Below are positions 1 to 11,700 of a stretch of DNA of 64,000 nt, in pieces. The DNA lies in the NCBI GenBank assembly GCA_013350335.1, contig CM023534.1, forward strand, positions 24,695,302-24,759,301. Reading direction: 5' to 3'. The position numbers were made by a program, and so were the translations under genes. How positions within the stretch are numbered: position 1 is the stretch's first letter; each line of letters opens with the position of its first letter. The notes beneath the pieces are model-generated. The model saw nothing but the letters and a program-made list of their open reading frames with translations. It was not told the DNA's origin and ran no database searches. The DNA is from Chimonanthus salicifolius. Taxonomy: Eukaryota > Streptophyta > Magnoliopsida > Laurales > Calycanthaceae.

Positions 1-1418
1 ATAAGCATATCATATTGGTTGTAAACCTCATTCATTGCGAAATGAGAAACTTTGCCCTTCAATTCATCAAAGAAAGGAATAGACACATCACATGCAAACC
101 GAATCTTCTCATCCTCAAGTTGAATCTTGAACTCTTCAAATTGATTTTCAATGACATGGGCTATCTTTCTTCTGACAACATCTAGATCACCTGTAGATGT
201 AGATATATAACTTTTCAGAATAGCATGTGCACCCTCAACTCTTGAAGTAGCTCGATTCTTAAAATGTAAACTCCATCCGATCCATGCCTTAACGAATTAT
301 TTTCTAAGTGGAATCCATGTCCTTATTAAGTAGTTCACTGCCTGCGAATCATCTCTAAAATTTTGTTTGAATGCCTCAAACGCTGTATTAAATGCTTCTT
401 TGGTTGGGAACTCAATCAAGCCATTCCATTCGGTAAAAAATGCATTCCAGTCTTCCATTCTCTTAAACAAAGGTTTACAACGAGCGACAATATTCTTGTT
501 GATATGCCAGGAACACAAAATATGTACAGCATTAGGGAACTCCAAATCAATGGCATTCTTTAACGCCAATTCCCTATCAGTCAAAAGAACTTGTCGATCA
601 TGGTGCACTCTAAAGACCTTTTTAAACATCTGTAATGCCCATACATAATCTTCAAATTTCTCATTTCTTAGAAATGCAAAGCATGAGCAGAAATTCTTAT
701 TGAAACTTGTCACACCAACGACATGAAGCAATGGCATATGATATCTGTTGGTTTTGTACGTGCAATCCATCAGAAATACATTATGATATCTGTCGGTAAG
801 AAAAATTGACTTCGGATGTGCGAAAAAGAGATGGGATAGATGACCATCACTGTCATAGTCAAGAAAGTATTGATAACCACCTTGTTGAAGATCTTCTATC
901 AAAGCTTCAATTGTAGTTCGACCCCTTAGTTGCTCTTTCCGAAGCGCAGAACAAAAGTTGTACAAATCAGCCGCTGATATTCCAATATCTGGATTTTGAT
1001 TTCTAAGGGTCGTCAAAATTTACCGTGGTGGTATATTGCTACTCCTCATTTCAATGATCATTCTTTTCTCAGAATCTGAAAAACATCTTGTACTTGGATG
1101 ACCTAATAATACATCCGATATATCATGATTGTGCTCCAAACTTTTTATGGTCAACTTCCATGACCCATCAACAATCTGTTTTCTTTTAACTTCAAAAGGA
1201 CAATTACATTGGCGAGAGTATGCTTTCCTCTTTCTGTCATCGTCATCCAAGCTAACCGTGCTGCGGTATTTACCTCCTCTATCGCAGCCAAGGACTAATT
1301 TATTTTCCTTTTTACATGACCTCTTTATCGTACATACAAATCATTGTTTAAGAGCTATATTCTTAACATAATTTATAAGGTCTTCACGACTTTCAAAACA
1401 TCCCTCAACAAACTCCAT
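1..1418 (-). pseudogene. MULE transposase (FAR1-type DNA-binding plus MULE catalytic domain), broken
   Basis: Read leftwards from a possible ATG at 1416-1418. First comes a FAR1-like zinc-binding region, with CNCPFEVKRK, SWKLTIKSLEHNHD and then IPPR near 1030. Next is the MULE catalytic core with LMDCTYKTNRYHMPLLHVVG (about 700-770), LLTDRELALKNAI, and the C-H pair in CSWHINKNI. The segment after 297, with FKNRATSRVEGAHAILKSYI, continues off the window edge in the same frame. Three in-frame stops break the frame without shifting it: TGA near 1340, TAA at 1020-1022 and TAA at 297-299. Each sits where relatives would probably carry Arg or Gln, so single C-to-T changes could explain all three (inference). 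A GTAAGT donor-like site lies at 1491-1496 upstream. The family cuts and pastes DNA between TIRs. This copy is a pseudogene. Confidence 0.9.
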
Positions 1419-1589
1419 GCCACTTGAGGATTTAAACCTACCTCTAAAACACTAATAATAATGATTTCTAGAAAAAAAAACTGAGATAGGACTTACCTTC
1501 GATTCGAGATACGAGATCCAGACATTATCTTGAGAGAGATAACTTCGACCCGAGGTAACAGATTGAGAGAGTGAGTGTGTTGAAAATGG

Positions 1590-1910
1590 GAATGATTTTT
1601 TTTTAAGGGTTTGGGATTTAAAAGGGGTTCATTGTTTTGGGATTAAAAACGGGGGTTGAAAATGGGGTTTTAGGGTTAAGTATTTGAAAAAGGTGGTTCA
1701 AAATGGAGTATAAGGGTTTGGGATTGAAATGGGGTTCAAGGGTTTGGGATTGAAAAGAGAGTTGAAAAGGGGGTTGAAAATGAGGTTGTAGGGAGAAGTA
1801 TTTGCAAAAGGGGTTTAAGGGTGAAAATGGGGTTTAAGTTTTAAGGGAGAAGGGATTGAGAAAGGGGTTCAAGGGAGAAGGGAGAGGGAGAGGGAAACGA
1901 GGGTTTAGGA
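1590..1910. repeat. G-rich degenerate leader of MULE-1
   Basis: Variants of AAGGGTTTGGGATTGAAA and GTTGAAAATGGGG recur irregularly. On the transposase-sense (minus) strand this is a CT-rich leader with telo-box-like AAACCCTAA words, between the TIR array and the start codon. MULE-2 has an equivalent CT-rich stretch at 17490-17871, so I read it as the promoter or 5' leader of the element. Confidence 0.5.
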
Positions 1911-1959
1911 TTTTGAATGGAATGAGACGAGTGGAATTTCGTGGATCGATTTATATATA

Positions 1960-2967
1960 AGTTCCATTCATTCGAATGAATCAGCCCATTCATTCGAATG
2001 AATGCCTTGAAAACGTGCATTCATTCGGATGAATGGTCTGATTCATTCGAATGAATGCATCAGAGACTGCCTGAGAATGGCAGTCCAGGAATTCATTCGA
2101 ATGAATCAGGCCATTCATTCGAATGAATGCACATTTTCAAGCATTCATTCGAATGAATGGGCTGATTCATTCGAATGAATGCCTGGACTGTCATTCTCAG
2201 GCAGTCTCCCAGGCATTCATTCGAATGAATCATCCCATTCATTCGAATGAATGCCTTCAAACAGATGATTCATTCGAATGAATGGGTTGATTCATTCGAA
2301 TGAATCAGCTGAACCAGAGGGACTGTCATTCGGTGGCAGCCTCTGATACATTCATTCGAATGAATCAGCCCATTCATTCGAATGAATGCACGTTTGAAGG
2401 CATTCATTCGAATGAATCAGTTGATTCATTCGAATGAATGCTGTGTATGCGAATGAATCGAATGATCGGGCTGAACAGTACTCTGTGTTACTGTTCAGTC
2501 CATTCATTCGAATGACTGGGCATTCATTCGAATGAATGTATTCAGCGGAATCGTGTGCGAATGATTCGAATGATCGGGCTGAACAGTAACACGGAGTACT
2601 GTTCAGCCCGATCATTCGAATGAATGTCCAGTCATTCGAATGAATGGATTCATTCAAATGAATGCCCAGTTCATCTTGGCATTCATTCAAATGAATCCAT
2701 TCGGCGGATTCGAACGACTGGGCATTCGAATGATCGGGCTGAACAGTACTCCATGTTACTGTTCAGCCCATTCATTCGAATGAATCCAAAATGAACCGGT
2801 GATTCATTCGAACTGGGGATTCATTCGAATGAATCGAAAATGAACTGGGGATTCATTCAAATGAATCCATTCATTCGAATGAATGCCAAAATGAACTAGG
2901 AATTCATTCGAATGAATCCATTCATTCGAATGAATGCCAAAATGAACTAGGAATTCATTTGAATGAA
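1960..2967. repeat. Subterminal array of the 16-bp palindrome ATTCATTCGAATGAAT
   Basis: About 30 exact or near-exact copies of the perfect palindrome ATTCATTCGAATGAAT (centre TTCGAA) are packed into 1 kb, often in close pairs. Between them lie larger hyphenated palindromes: GGGCTGAACAGTA, 8 bases, then TACTGTTCAGCCC, near 2468, 2577 and 2737. Another spacer, around CTGCCTGAGAATGGCAGTCC (2068), recurs inverted near 2183, so parts of the array are inverted duplications. Open frames across the array give repeated IHSNEW-like peptides and are not genes. Confidence 0.93.
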
Positions 2968-3057
2968 TGGAAACGCGGGGGCAGAATCGTAATTTCACCT
3001 GAATTTCTGAATTCAGGTGTGTAGAGGCAGAAAAACCGAGTGTGTGTAAGTGCTCCC
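2968..3057 (-). repeat. Outer terminal inverted repeat of MULE-1 (right end)
   Basis: It ends in TGTGTGTAAGTGCTCCC at 3057. The inner part (GTAATTTCACCTGAA, then GGTGTGTAGAGGCAG) is shared with the ends at 6990, 8757, 41763 and 42272. Confidence 0.88.
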
Positions 3058-6000
3058 TATCTAATCATACAAACCTCGCATGGGAGGATGCTACCCTACA
3101 ATTTTCCAATATATTGATGAATGTTGAGAAATCACTCACCACCGTCTAAGTTGCCTTTATTTAGGCAATGGACCCCACATTTCTTTTAAATTTTAAAGAT
3201 GACTAAAAATCTCCCATTTGTCTTGATTGCCACCGCAACAACCGTCCAAATATGATTTGACCTCACGTGACAACTGTGTTTCTTCCAATTAAGGAGGGAT
3301 ATTAAATTTCTTGAAATTTGAAGACTTCCGGTCCACCAAGAAACATTCATTCTTTTAGACAATTGGGACCACATAATTACAGAATAAGCAAAAGTTGGTT
3401 AGTTCGGTAAAGAGGTTATCTGTGCATGATTTATTTAACCGACCTAGGTATTTCATCCATTTAATATGGTTTGGTGCCTTCGATGTGATTTTTGTCAATA
3501 AATATTTTTTTTCTAAATTGGACTGACAGACCAATTTAACTAATTAATGAAAAATTCAAATGATCAATATCAAATTATAACTTGTGAAATCTGTTAAAAT
3601 TTGATCGATTTAAGGAGTTAGTTTGATGATCCATTCTAACTCTTGTTTGTAGAGGGTTTTGAGGTCAAGCCTTCCTCAACATAAAAAAGTGTCAGTTCCC
3701 TTAGTTCTGTATTCGGCGTATGTGAATTGAGAGATTTATACATGCACCAAAAATTAATGGAGAGAAATGTATAAAAAATTAAGGCGTTTGGATATCTTCT
3801 TCTTAAAAAAATTTGAACGTTTTAACTTATAAAATTATTATGTAAATATTTTTAGAATAAATCGTTATTTATTTAGAAGATTTTTTTTTAATTTATATAT
3901 GGAAAATTGCGGGATATCCAGCGTAAAACCTCTATATGTGAGCCTACTATCCCTAGAGCACAGTAAAGTTAGACTATGAAAATTCGAACCCACAACTTGT
4001 ACTTATTAAGATAAGAGACAATCAGTTCAATTACACCTATATAAATATTTAGAAGATTTTGAGGGTAATAAGACGAAGCATTCATTGTCGGTTTCCACTT
4101 GTCATAAAGCAGTGAAGCTTTGAATGGTAGAACTGAGAAGTCCAAGAAAATATTCAAATTCCAATTACTTATACATACGGCAACGGCATTGGTCTCTTGA
4201 GTTGAAAGGCCCTCCCTCCACACTTCATAGTTCATAGTTCATACTAAGGCAAGCTTCCTCACCACACGTTTCAATTTGCTGATTGATGGCGCCTTCGTCC
4301 ATATAAATATAAAGATTTTAAACAAATGTATACCATATATCTATAAATATTTCATAAAATTTTAAAGCTTGTTTCTATACTTTCAATAATTTTAAATTGC
4401 ATTAATTTATCTTTTGTATAAATTATGTTAGGGTCTCTTGCAATCTAAATGTCCAAGATACTTTTTGATATTTCAAAAGTAATTGTTAACACTTTCATAG
4501 AGCATCTTATTGAAATAGTTTATAAAAATATAAGCCTATATACCATTGTATGAAATGTAGATTTGACCAATGACTTAGAAAAAGACACTCCACCTCTCGA
4601 CCATGTAGAATTGTTGCAAGTGTCACATGTGTCACACGATGGTCATTAAATACATCTTTCATAAGATGAAAATAGTTGCTTTGAAGAGAATATTGAAAAG
4701 TTCGAACTTTAGAAAACCTTTCCTTTTTCCTATCAAAGCTTTTTCTATAAAAGGGAGAGTTTACACGTCCAAGCATTGCATTGCACTGAATTTTGTTTCG
4801 TTGGAGGTATCATTCAACATACAAGCCCATAAGCCAATTATTTAAACAATTTGGACCTGAATGGAAATCATTTTGGACCAATTTTTGCACCATAAATTTT
4901 TCTTCTGATTACAGGAGCAGATGCAACATTGTCTTAATTTAATTGGCAACATTCTTCGTTAAATTCATCTTCATTCTTCTGAATGGTATTGGTGATGATG
5001 TTCATATCAATAATTAGAGCTCAAAGATAAGTTCAAAGTGACTAAAAAACTCCAACCCTATCTATGATCCAGCATTGAGTCCAACCAATTAAGGCAATGG
5101 AACATCTTTGAGTAGATGAAACACATAACGGACACCCGCTTGATAAATGTATGAAAACCAAAGATCATAGTCCTAATCCTAACATAAATTCAGGCATATA
5201 TTTTTAAGAAAATGTTGATTCAAAACTCGAAAGTAAGAGTAGATAGATAAGGACTATCAACCCATGTGATTTTCTACTAGGAATCAAGCATAAAGAAGAA
5301 GAAATGTTGATCTTGGCTGATCCCCCTCAAATGTAATAATTGATTTAGCCAAGCGTAATGAGGCTCATAAGGCCTACAAACTTACACATATTGGAAAATT
5401 AGTGGGTTCGAGGCCTCCACTATCAGTCAGTCTTACATTATCGCTTGCCCAATTATGGAGTGTAAAGGGAAAATTGGAAATTATAAAATGAGCTAGTGAA
5501 GTTGTTCAATTTTCAATTCAAAGACTATTAAGCAAAATACAATGCCTGACTTGGATCACCATGGATAGTAGCTTGACAAAAATTAGTATTACTAAGCTAG
5601 TTTCTAAATTTTGATTCGTAAAAAGCATATATTGTTGCTGCCCAAATTTGGGTTTCATCGCCAAACTTATCTATTGAGCACTGGGAAGATGAATTTTCTA
5701 AAAAGGTTTACAATAAGAAGTTAACTATCCTACATGGATAGCTTCACAAGGGTAAAAGGCTAATCTCTAAGAAAGCTTATTTAGCAAAAGTTTTAGTGAA
5801 TAATTGAATATAGATGTAGGTAATCAAATCATCTTTGAGTAATAATCCATTTAGGGGAGGAGAAAAAATGGTAGTTATTTGTGTTTCAAGGTGTCTTTGG
5901 TGTGTGCCCATCTTGTATTTTTATGATGATTTTCCAAACCAAGATCTTAAAATCAATATTTTTAATCCTAACATTAACTTTAATCAACTGCTACTTCAAC

Positions 6001-6302
6001 ACATTCACAGTAAGCAAATTGAGAAAGAATAAGAAGTTTGAACAGTGGTCAAATCTAAATCTAAACTAAATAAACGAAATCACAACAAAATTCCAAAGGA
6101 AAATCTAAACTCAAGTCAACTGGGAATAAATTTCTATTTAATGAAAGTAAAGGGAGTTGTGTTGGGGGGGCGAAGTTAAATGAGAAAGAAGGTAGAATTA
6201 GTGGTTTTAGAGTTCAATCATCTACTTTCATTAAGAGTTTTCCACACGTAAATTCGAAAAAGAAAAGAAAAAAAAGCTTGGACTCAGTGTGTGAAATACT
6301 AG
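3058..6302. other. AT-rich intergenic DNA without a recognisable gene
   Basis: Short open frames of 60-90 codons occur but show no domain, start context or codon pattern I can support. The only recognisable item is a SINE-like stretch near 3640-3765. A weak tRNA B-box-like word, GTGGGTTCGAAT on the minus strand, lies near 3990. Confidence 0.6.
3640..3765 (+). repeat. SINE-like dispersed repeat, copy 1
   Basis: It shares blocks with 50440-50570: TTGTTTGTAGAGGGTTTTGA, a B-box-like GAGGTCAAGCCTTCCTC, and GTGAATTGAGAGATTTATAC. The tail block also resembles 16262-16410 and 42640-42745 on the minus strand. A tRNA-derived SINE is the likeliest reading. Ends and duplications were not resolved. Confidence 0.4.
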
Positions 6303-6518
6303 GTTTTTTTTGGATGGGAGAACTTAAAAAGTAGGAGGAAGGTGAGCATCTCCGGCTAAGAGTGGAGATATCAACCTTCTCCTAGAGGAGAAGTGAGGAG
6401 AATGATGAGCGGAGAAGTGAGGAGAATGATGAGCTTCACTTTTTACATTCCTTATCATCCATACAATGGAATTCAAGAAAAATGTGGAGAAGTCTTCTCA
6501 CTTCTTCCCATCCAAATA
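6303..6518. mobile_element. Small MITE-like element with TTTGGATGGGA ends
   Basis: The left end, TTTTGGATGGGAGAA, is matched in inverse at the right end, TTCTTCCCATCCAAAT. A perfect 24-bp tandem duplication (6387-6410 and 6411-6434, rich in GGAGAA and GATGAG) lies inside. No coding capacity. The family was not identified. Confidence 0.5.
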
Positions 6519-6781
6519 CAACATAGAATTCAAGTAAAACTCCGATAACCATTTGAACAACATATTAAAGGAAGTCCAACTCACAATCCTAATCCTCATC
6601 CATGTGGGATTCCCAATCCTAATCCAAGAGGAACTCACAGCCCAACTCCAAGTTGAACTCTCTCTAATCCTAATATTGAGCAACTATATTCTAATTGATT
6701 TGTTTCTCTTCAAAGAGATTGTATCCTAATTGATTTAATTTGTTCCTCCTCAAAGAGAGAGGCTTGTAAATCTTATTTATA

Positions 6782-6971
6782 CTCCATCTGTTCCAATTTA
6801 GTTGTCTCATATGGATTTTAGAATTGTCCTAAAATAGTTGTCTTATTCATATTGGAGTAGCATAAAGTGTATTGAAAATGAATAAGATCACATGGAGTGC
6901 TAGCTTTATATTAGAGTTTTTAAAAAAATACAAATGTTTCAAATGAGAAAACTAAAATAAAACGAAGGGAA
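6782..6971. mobile_element. Stowaway-like MITE
   Basis: The left end reads CTCCATCTGTTCCAATTTAG. The reverse complement of the right end reads TTCCCTTCGTTTTATTTTAG. This CTCC(A/C)TC-GTTCC type of end is characteristic of Stowaway MITEs. About 190 bp, AT-rich, no coding. A TA target precedes the left end. The right copy is degraded, and a MULE begins 19 bp further on. Confidence 0.6.
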
Positions 6972-6989
6972 TTTTGTGATATGAGAAAA

Positions 6990-8757
6990 GGGAGCAATTA
7001 CACACACCCGGATTTCCTGCCTCTACACACTCGTTTTTGAAATTTCGGGTGAAATTACGATTTTACCCCCCAGTTTCCATTCATTCGAATGAATGCCCAG
7101 TTCATTTTAGCATTCATTCGAATGAATCCTCAAGTGTATTTTCAATTCATTCGAATGAATGGGCTAAACAGTAACACGAAATACTGCTTAGCCCAATTCA
7201 TTCGAATGAATGGACGATTCATTCGAATGAATAGTAATAAAATGACCTTCATTCCATCCATTCATTCGAATGAATAGACCATTCATTCGAATGAATGGAC
7301 GTTCATTCGTTCATTCGAATGAACATGAAGGGAATGACCGTCACGAATCATTCGAATGATTCAGATTCAAACATGAAGGGAGTGATGAATCATTCGAATG
7401 ATTCATCACGAATCATTCGAATGATTCATCAGTATACAGTAAATTCATTTAAATTCTTTTAAAATTTTAAACTTATTTTTTAATCACTGTGTATTTCCAA
7501 AAAATTTCAAATTGAATATCTAAACTAATTAAAATAACCTGATAAAAATACTTTAAGACTTCAAAGTCTTTTGACACTCCTAAATATTTAAAATACAGTA
7601 TTTTACAAATAAGGGTATCCCTAGGCTGTGTCGAAAACACATTTAAGAGTGTCAAAAGACCTTGAAGTCTTAAGGTATTTTTATCAGGTTATTTTAATTA
7701 GTCTAGATATTCAATTTGAGAAATTTTGAAAATACACAGTGCTTAAAAAATAACGGGCTATTTTTAAAACATAGACCATTATTTTTTAAGCACTGTGTAT
7801 TTTCAAAATTTCTCAAATTGAATATCTAGACTAATTAAAATAACCTGATAAAAATACCTTAAGACTTCAAGGTCTTTTGACACTCCTAAATGTGTTTTCG
7901 ACACAGCCTAGGGATACCCTTATTTGTAAAATACTGTGTTTTAAATATTTAGGAGTGTCAAAAGACCTTGAAGTTTTAAGGTATTTTTATCAGGTTATTT
8001 TAATTAGTCTAGATATTCAATTTGAGAAATTTTGGAAATACACAGTGCTTAAAAAATAACGGTCTATGTTTTAAAATATAAACAGTTATTTTTAAGCACT
8101 GTGTATTTTCAAAATTTCTCAAATTGAATATTTAAACTAATTAAAATAACCTGATAAAAATACCTTAAGACTTTAAGGTCTTTTGACACTTCCAAATGTG
8201 TTTTCGACACAGCATAGGGATACCCTTATTTGTAAAATACTGTGTTTTAAATATTTAGGAGTGTCAAAAGACCTTAAAGTCTTAAGGTATTTTTATCAGG
8301 TTATTTTAATTAGTCTAGATATTCAATTTGAGAAATTTTGGAAATACACAGTGCTCAAAAAATAAGTTTAAAATTTTAAAAATAAATATTTAAATAATGT
8401 TATGTTTAATACTTTCGAATGAATGAACAGCTGAACGGCTGAAGGATCTGAAGGAATCATTCGAATGAATGGGCTTCATTCATTCGAATGAATATTCATT
8501 CGAATGAATGTTCATTCGAATGAATGAAGCCCATTCATTCGAATGATTAGTTCATTTGAATGAATAAGGCGGAATACTGCTCAGCCCATTCATTCGAATG
8601 AATTGAAATTACACATGGGCATTCATTCGAATGAATGCCAAAATGAACTGTGCATTCATTCGAATGAATGGAAACCGGGGGTAAAATCGTAATTTCACCT
8701 GAAATTTCAAAAACGGGTGTGTAGAAGCAGGAAATCCGGGTGTGTGTAAGTATTCCC
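6990..8757. mobile_element. Non-autonomous MULE with palindrome-rich TIRs (1768 bp)
   Basis: Both outer ends are intact: GGGAGCAATTACACACACCC on the left and GGGTGTGTGTAAGTATTCCC on the right. Inside each lie the GTGAAATTACGATTTTACCC block and an array of ATTCATTCGAATGAAT palindromes (7077-7440 and about 8410-8680). The core is a tandem foldback array (7485-8353). The flanks share TGAGAAAA (6982-6989 and 8758-8765), a probable target-site duplication of 8-9 bp. There is no transposase frame, so movement would depend on a relative such as MULE-1. The 60-codon open frames inside are shadows of the foldback. Confidence 0.87.
7485..8353. repeat. Three 257-bp foldbacks in a 306-bp tandem array
   Basis: Copies lie at 7485-7741, 7791-8047 and 8097-8353, each 257 bp and separated by 49-bp AT-rich spacers. 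Each begins CACTGTGTATTT and ends AAATACACAGTG, with long inverted arms containing AATAACCTGATAAAAATAC. The arms flank a unique loop with TTCGACACAGCCTAGGGATA. The loop of the first copy is in the opposite orientation to the other two. Confidence 0.92.
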
Positions 8758-11700
8758 TGAGAAAAATGGGGTGCAATTTTCCTAATTCTTCACAACAAAT
8801 GAAAAGACCCTAGGATCCAATCTCATGATCTTGCAAAATTTTTGTTGGAACTTAATGATGAAAGGATGGAGAAAGATGAGGTGGTTGATCACGCTTGTCA
8901 AGTTATTTTGGCTCAAGATGTGAGACAAACCATGCATGGATGGTCCACTCACATGCTATGTTCCACTTTGCAGCGTGAGGTCCAAGTGATGAACGGTAGA
9001 TACATGGGTTGCCAAAAGTATTAGTTGCTCATATCACACAACTCACATTGATTAGAAATGAGGTCTACAAAAGAGAATAAAGAAGGTTCTTGCTTTAGTG
9101 ACTAGACACTTGCAATTGGGCCACAGGTATGTTATCTTGAGGTTATTGGGCCACACGAAATAAGTAGAAGTCCCATTCATCAATAATTGATATGTGGCAA
9201 AATTATATTGTAACACATAGGTTACATACAGTGGAACATTTCTCTGAGATGGGCCATAAAGTGGATGCACTGGGTAGGGCCAATTTCTTTTCGAAAGCCC
9301 AAGTTATTTTTTAGTTCAAGCTCATCTAGTCCACTTGCATAAATTGCCATAAGAAAGATTAAAATATCGACCAAAATTGATATTTCATTTGCAAGTTTTA
9401 TTAAAATATAGGGTTTTTTTTAATACATTGACCAACATTTTGATCTGTGCTCATATCAAAATCCGTACAACAAGATAAATAGTCTATCAGCCTATGATAT
9501 CATATTGGTGGTTGGTAATCCGACAAATGTTGGCCGTTGTATCATATTGGTGGTTAGGCACGCCCCCAGATGAGTCAGGCCTTTAAGCTGTTGGGCTCAA
9601 GTTCGGCCTGTTTATCCATTAGGTCAGAATTATCATGCCTCTACATGTCCCACAGAGGCTTAAGAGTTTAAAAGCCAGCTCAGATCTAGCCGAAAGTGGA
9701 CTAGGCCTGGCTAGGCTCAAATTAGGTTGTCCATTCCAACTTTATGAAGCACTTAAACTATGCAAACACACCGGGCACGGATTTGTGATTGATTTAAATT
9801 TTTGTTAAGTAGGGTAACCCAAATCCAAACAGATAAAAGTGGTGTTTTGATAAGGGCTGCCTAAAAGGTTCTGCTCCAATCGTGATGAGTGATAGAAGAT
9901 TTTCATCCAAGTATTGAACATTTGAGTGATTGATGGAGTCCTTTCCATTAGCCCTCCTTTATTAGGAAATATCAACAGATAATTAGATAGAAATATGAAG
10001 AAAAAATAATTATAAAAACAGTATAAAATAGAGATTTGAACAAGGCTTTCTGTCAAAAAACATCCCAAAAATTTAATTTTATAGAAAATTATTTTTGAAT
10101 TCAACTCATGTAATCTAACAAAAGTCATGAAATCCAATGCTTTGCCCACTATGAAATTTGACATTTGTCAAACCCTTTATTTTTTTGAAAATGAATGAAA
10201 TATTGTCAAACTAAGTCAACAAATCTTTTCTCTTGTTATCATTAAAATTTCTAGTAATGACCTCATACTTTAATAGGAAATAGATTCCCTGGAAAGGAAA
10301 CAAGGGTGTCATTTTTTATATTGTTGACAAACATTTTCTATATCCATTTTCTATACTCTTCCATTTTCTTCTAGTTAAAAAATGATTCACAATCCTTTTT
10401 TTTTTTTTCCATTATTTTTTTTAAAATTTTTTTTTCTTCAGTGAATGAAGATATTTTCAATTGTCCTTTACATGAGTATTATAGAAAAGCAAGTGGCTTT
10501 TATGGGCCAAATTCCATGGACAGGCTTCCTCCAAGAAAGTGAGCAAGTTAAATCATACGAACTTTTAGTCCAAACTTGGCTTGCACATATTTCGGACCAT
10601 TTACTAATGTTGGGTTTGTACTGGAGCACCCTTCTGGTTCAAACAAAGTGATTTTTAATAGGTAACATATACAGTAAAAGACACCTTGTAAGTTTGACAC
10701 GGGATTGCAGTCCTCAAAATAGAAGAATACCAAGCGTGGCATCACAATATGTGAAGCCACATCTAACCTTGAGTCATTTACAGGGGGGAACTTGGTACTT
10801 TTTGCATTATTAAACAGATCAAAGGGAGGTTGTCCCATTTTTTATAGCAGTAAGGATGGGTGAAGTCAGATTGAGATAGATGATGGATTGAATTAGATAT
10901 AGAATCAACAATTTTCTTTTCTTGTAACCTTATTTTTACTATTATAAATGCGAGAGAGGTGCTATTTCATCTTATATACATTGAAGAATTGGTGTATGCA
11001 CTTAGACAAAAAAATGAGTTATATCTCATACATTTTTCTCTTTTATTTTTAATTGGCCTTTTTTTAAAAAAAAATACCTCAAAAACCGTGAATTTGGGCC
11101 AGAGTATTTGAAAATTTTGATTTTAGATGAGAATACTTTGTACGTCCGCATGAGACAATTTTCGGACAAAAACACACCTTGATAGACTTGCATTAACATA
11201 AAGATGTTGCACAAGCGCAACTTGACCACAGTTAATAAGCAGTTACCTAGATTTAAATTCACACTTCTCTTCTTCTCGTTTCCCACTAATCTTCCTTTTC
11301 TTCATCTCCACTTTCTCCTTATTCTGTAAAAATTCTAAAAAAAAAAATTATAAGTAAGAGATTTTATATTTTATTAATTTTTTCCCAATACTATTGTTTT
11401 TTAATTCCATTTATTGATTACTTAGGCTTTTTTCACCTTTTTTTTTAATTTGATTACTTGAGTATTCTTCTTATATGGATATACTATTTTCACTTCTCAT
11501 TATTTTCAGATGCTATTTATATCACTTAGTCATAAATCATGATGATAATATTATTTTGATGAAACAATGCATTATTGATGATAATGTTATTGGTTGCAAG
11601 ATAATGTCACATGATAAAATTCCTATACTGTGTCACTTCAATGGGCATATAACAATGAAAGGAGGACATTTTATTATGTGTGTAGTAGAAGAAAAGTAAT

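Larger units (their letters stand above)
1..3057 (-). mobile_element. MULE-1, autonomous-type Mutator-like element (right part)
   Basis: The element runs off the left edge of the window. From its right end inwards it has an outer terminal inverted repeat (2968-3057), an array of short palindromes (about 1960-2967), a G-rich leader (about 1590-1910) and a transposase read leftwards. The outer TIR begins, on the minus strand, with GGGAGCACTTACACACAC and matches the ends of the elements at 6990-8757 and 41763-42272. The left TIR and the left target-site duplication lie outside the window, so length cannot be given. It belongs to the FAR1/MULE transposase group. The broken transposase suggests this copy cannot act alone. 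Confidence 0.88.

Noticed and set aside
297..1250. Reading the MULE-1 frames as a host FAR1-family transcription factor
   Set aside because: FAR1 proteins are domesticated relatives, but this copy lies inside TIRs with the palindrome array, has three stops and a second copy in the window. It is a transposon.
1960..2967. CRISPR-like or satellite interpretation of the palindrome array
   Set aside because: Spacing and spacer length are irregular, no cas genes exist, and the genome is a plant. The array is confined to element ends.
2352..2998. Open frames of 64-112 codons rich in IHSNEW-type peptides (also 7089-7277)
   Set aside because: They are read-through of the ATTCATTCGAATGAAT array, present in several frames and on both strands because the unit is a palindrome. 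There is no gene signal.
7473..8365. Three 60-codon frames with nearly identical peptides (TLLNVFSTQPRDTLICKIL)
   Set aside because: They arise from the same 257-bp foldback repeated three times, and the strand switches with the flipped loop. Not conserved coding.
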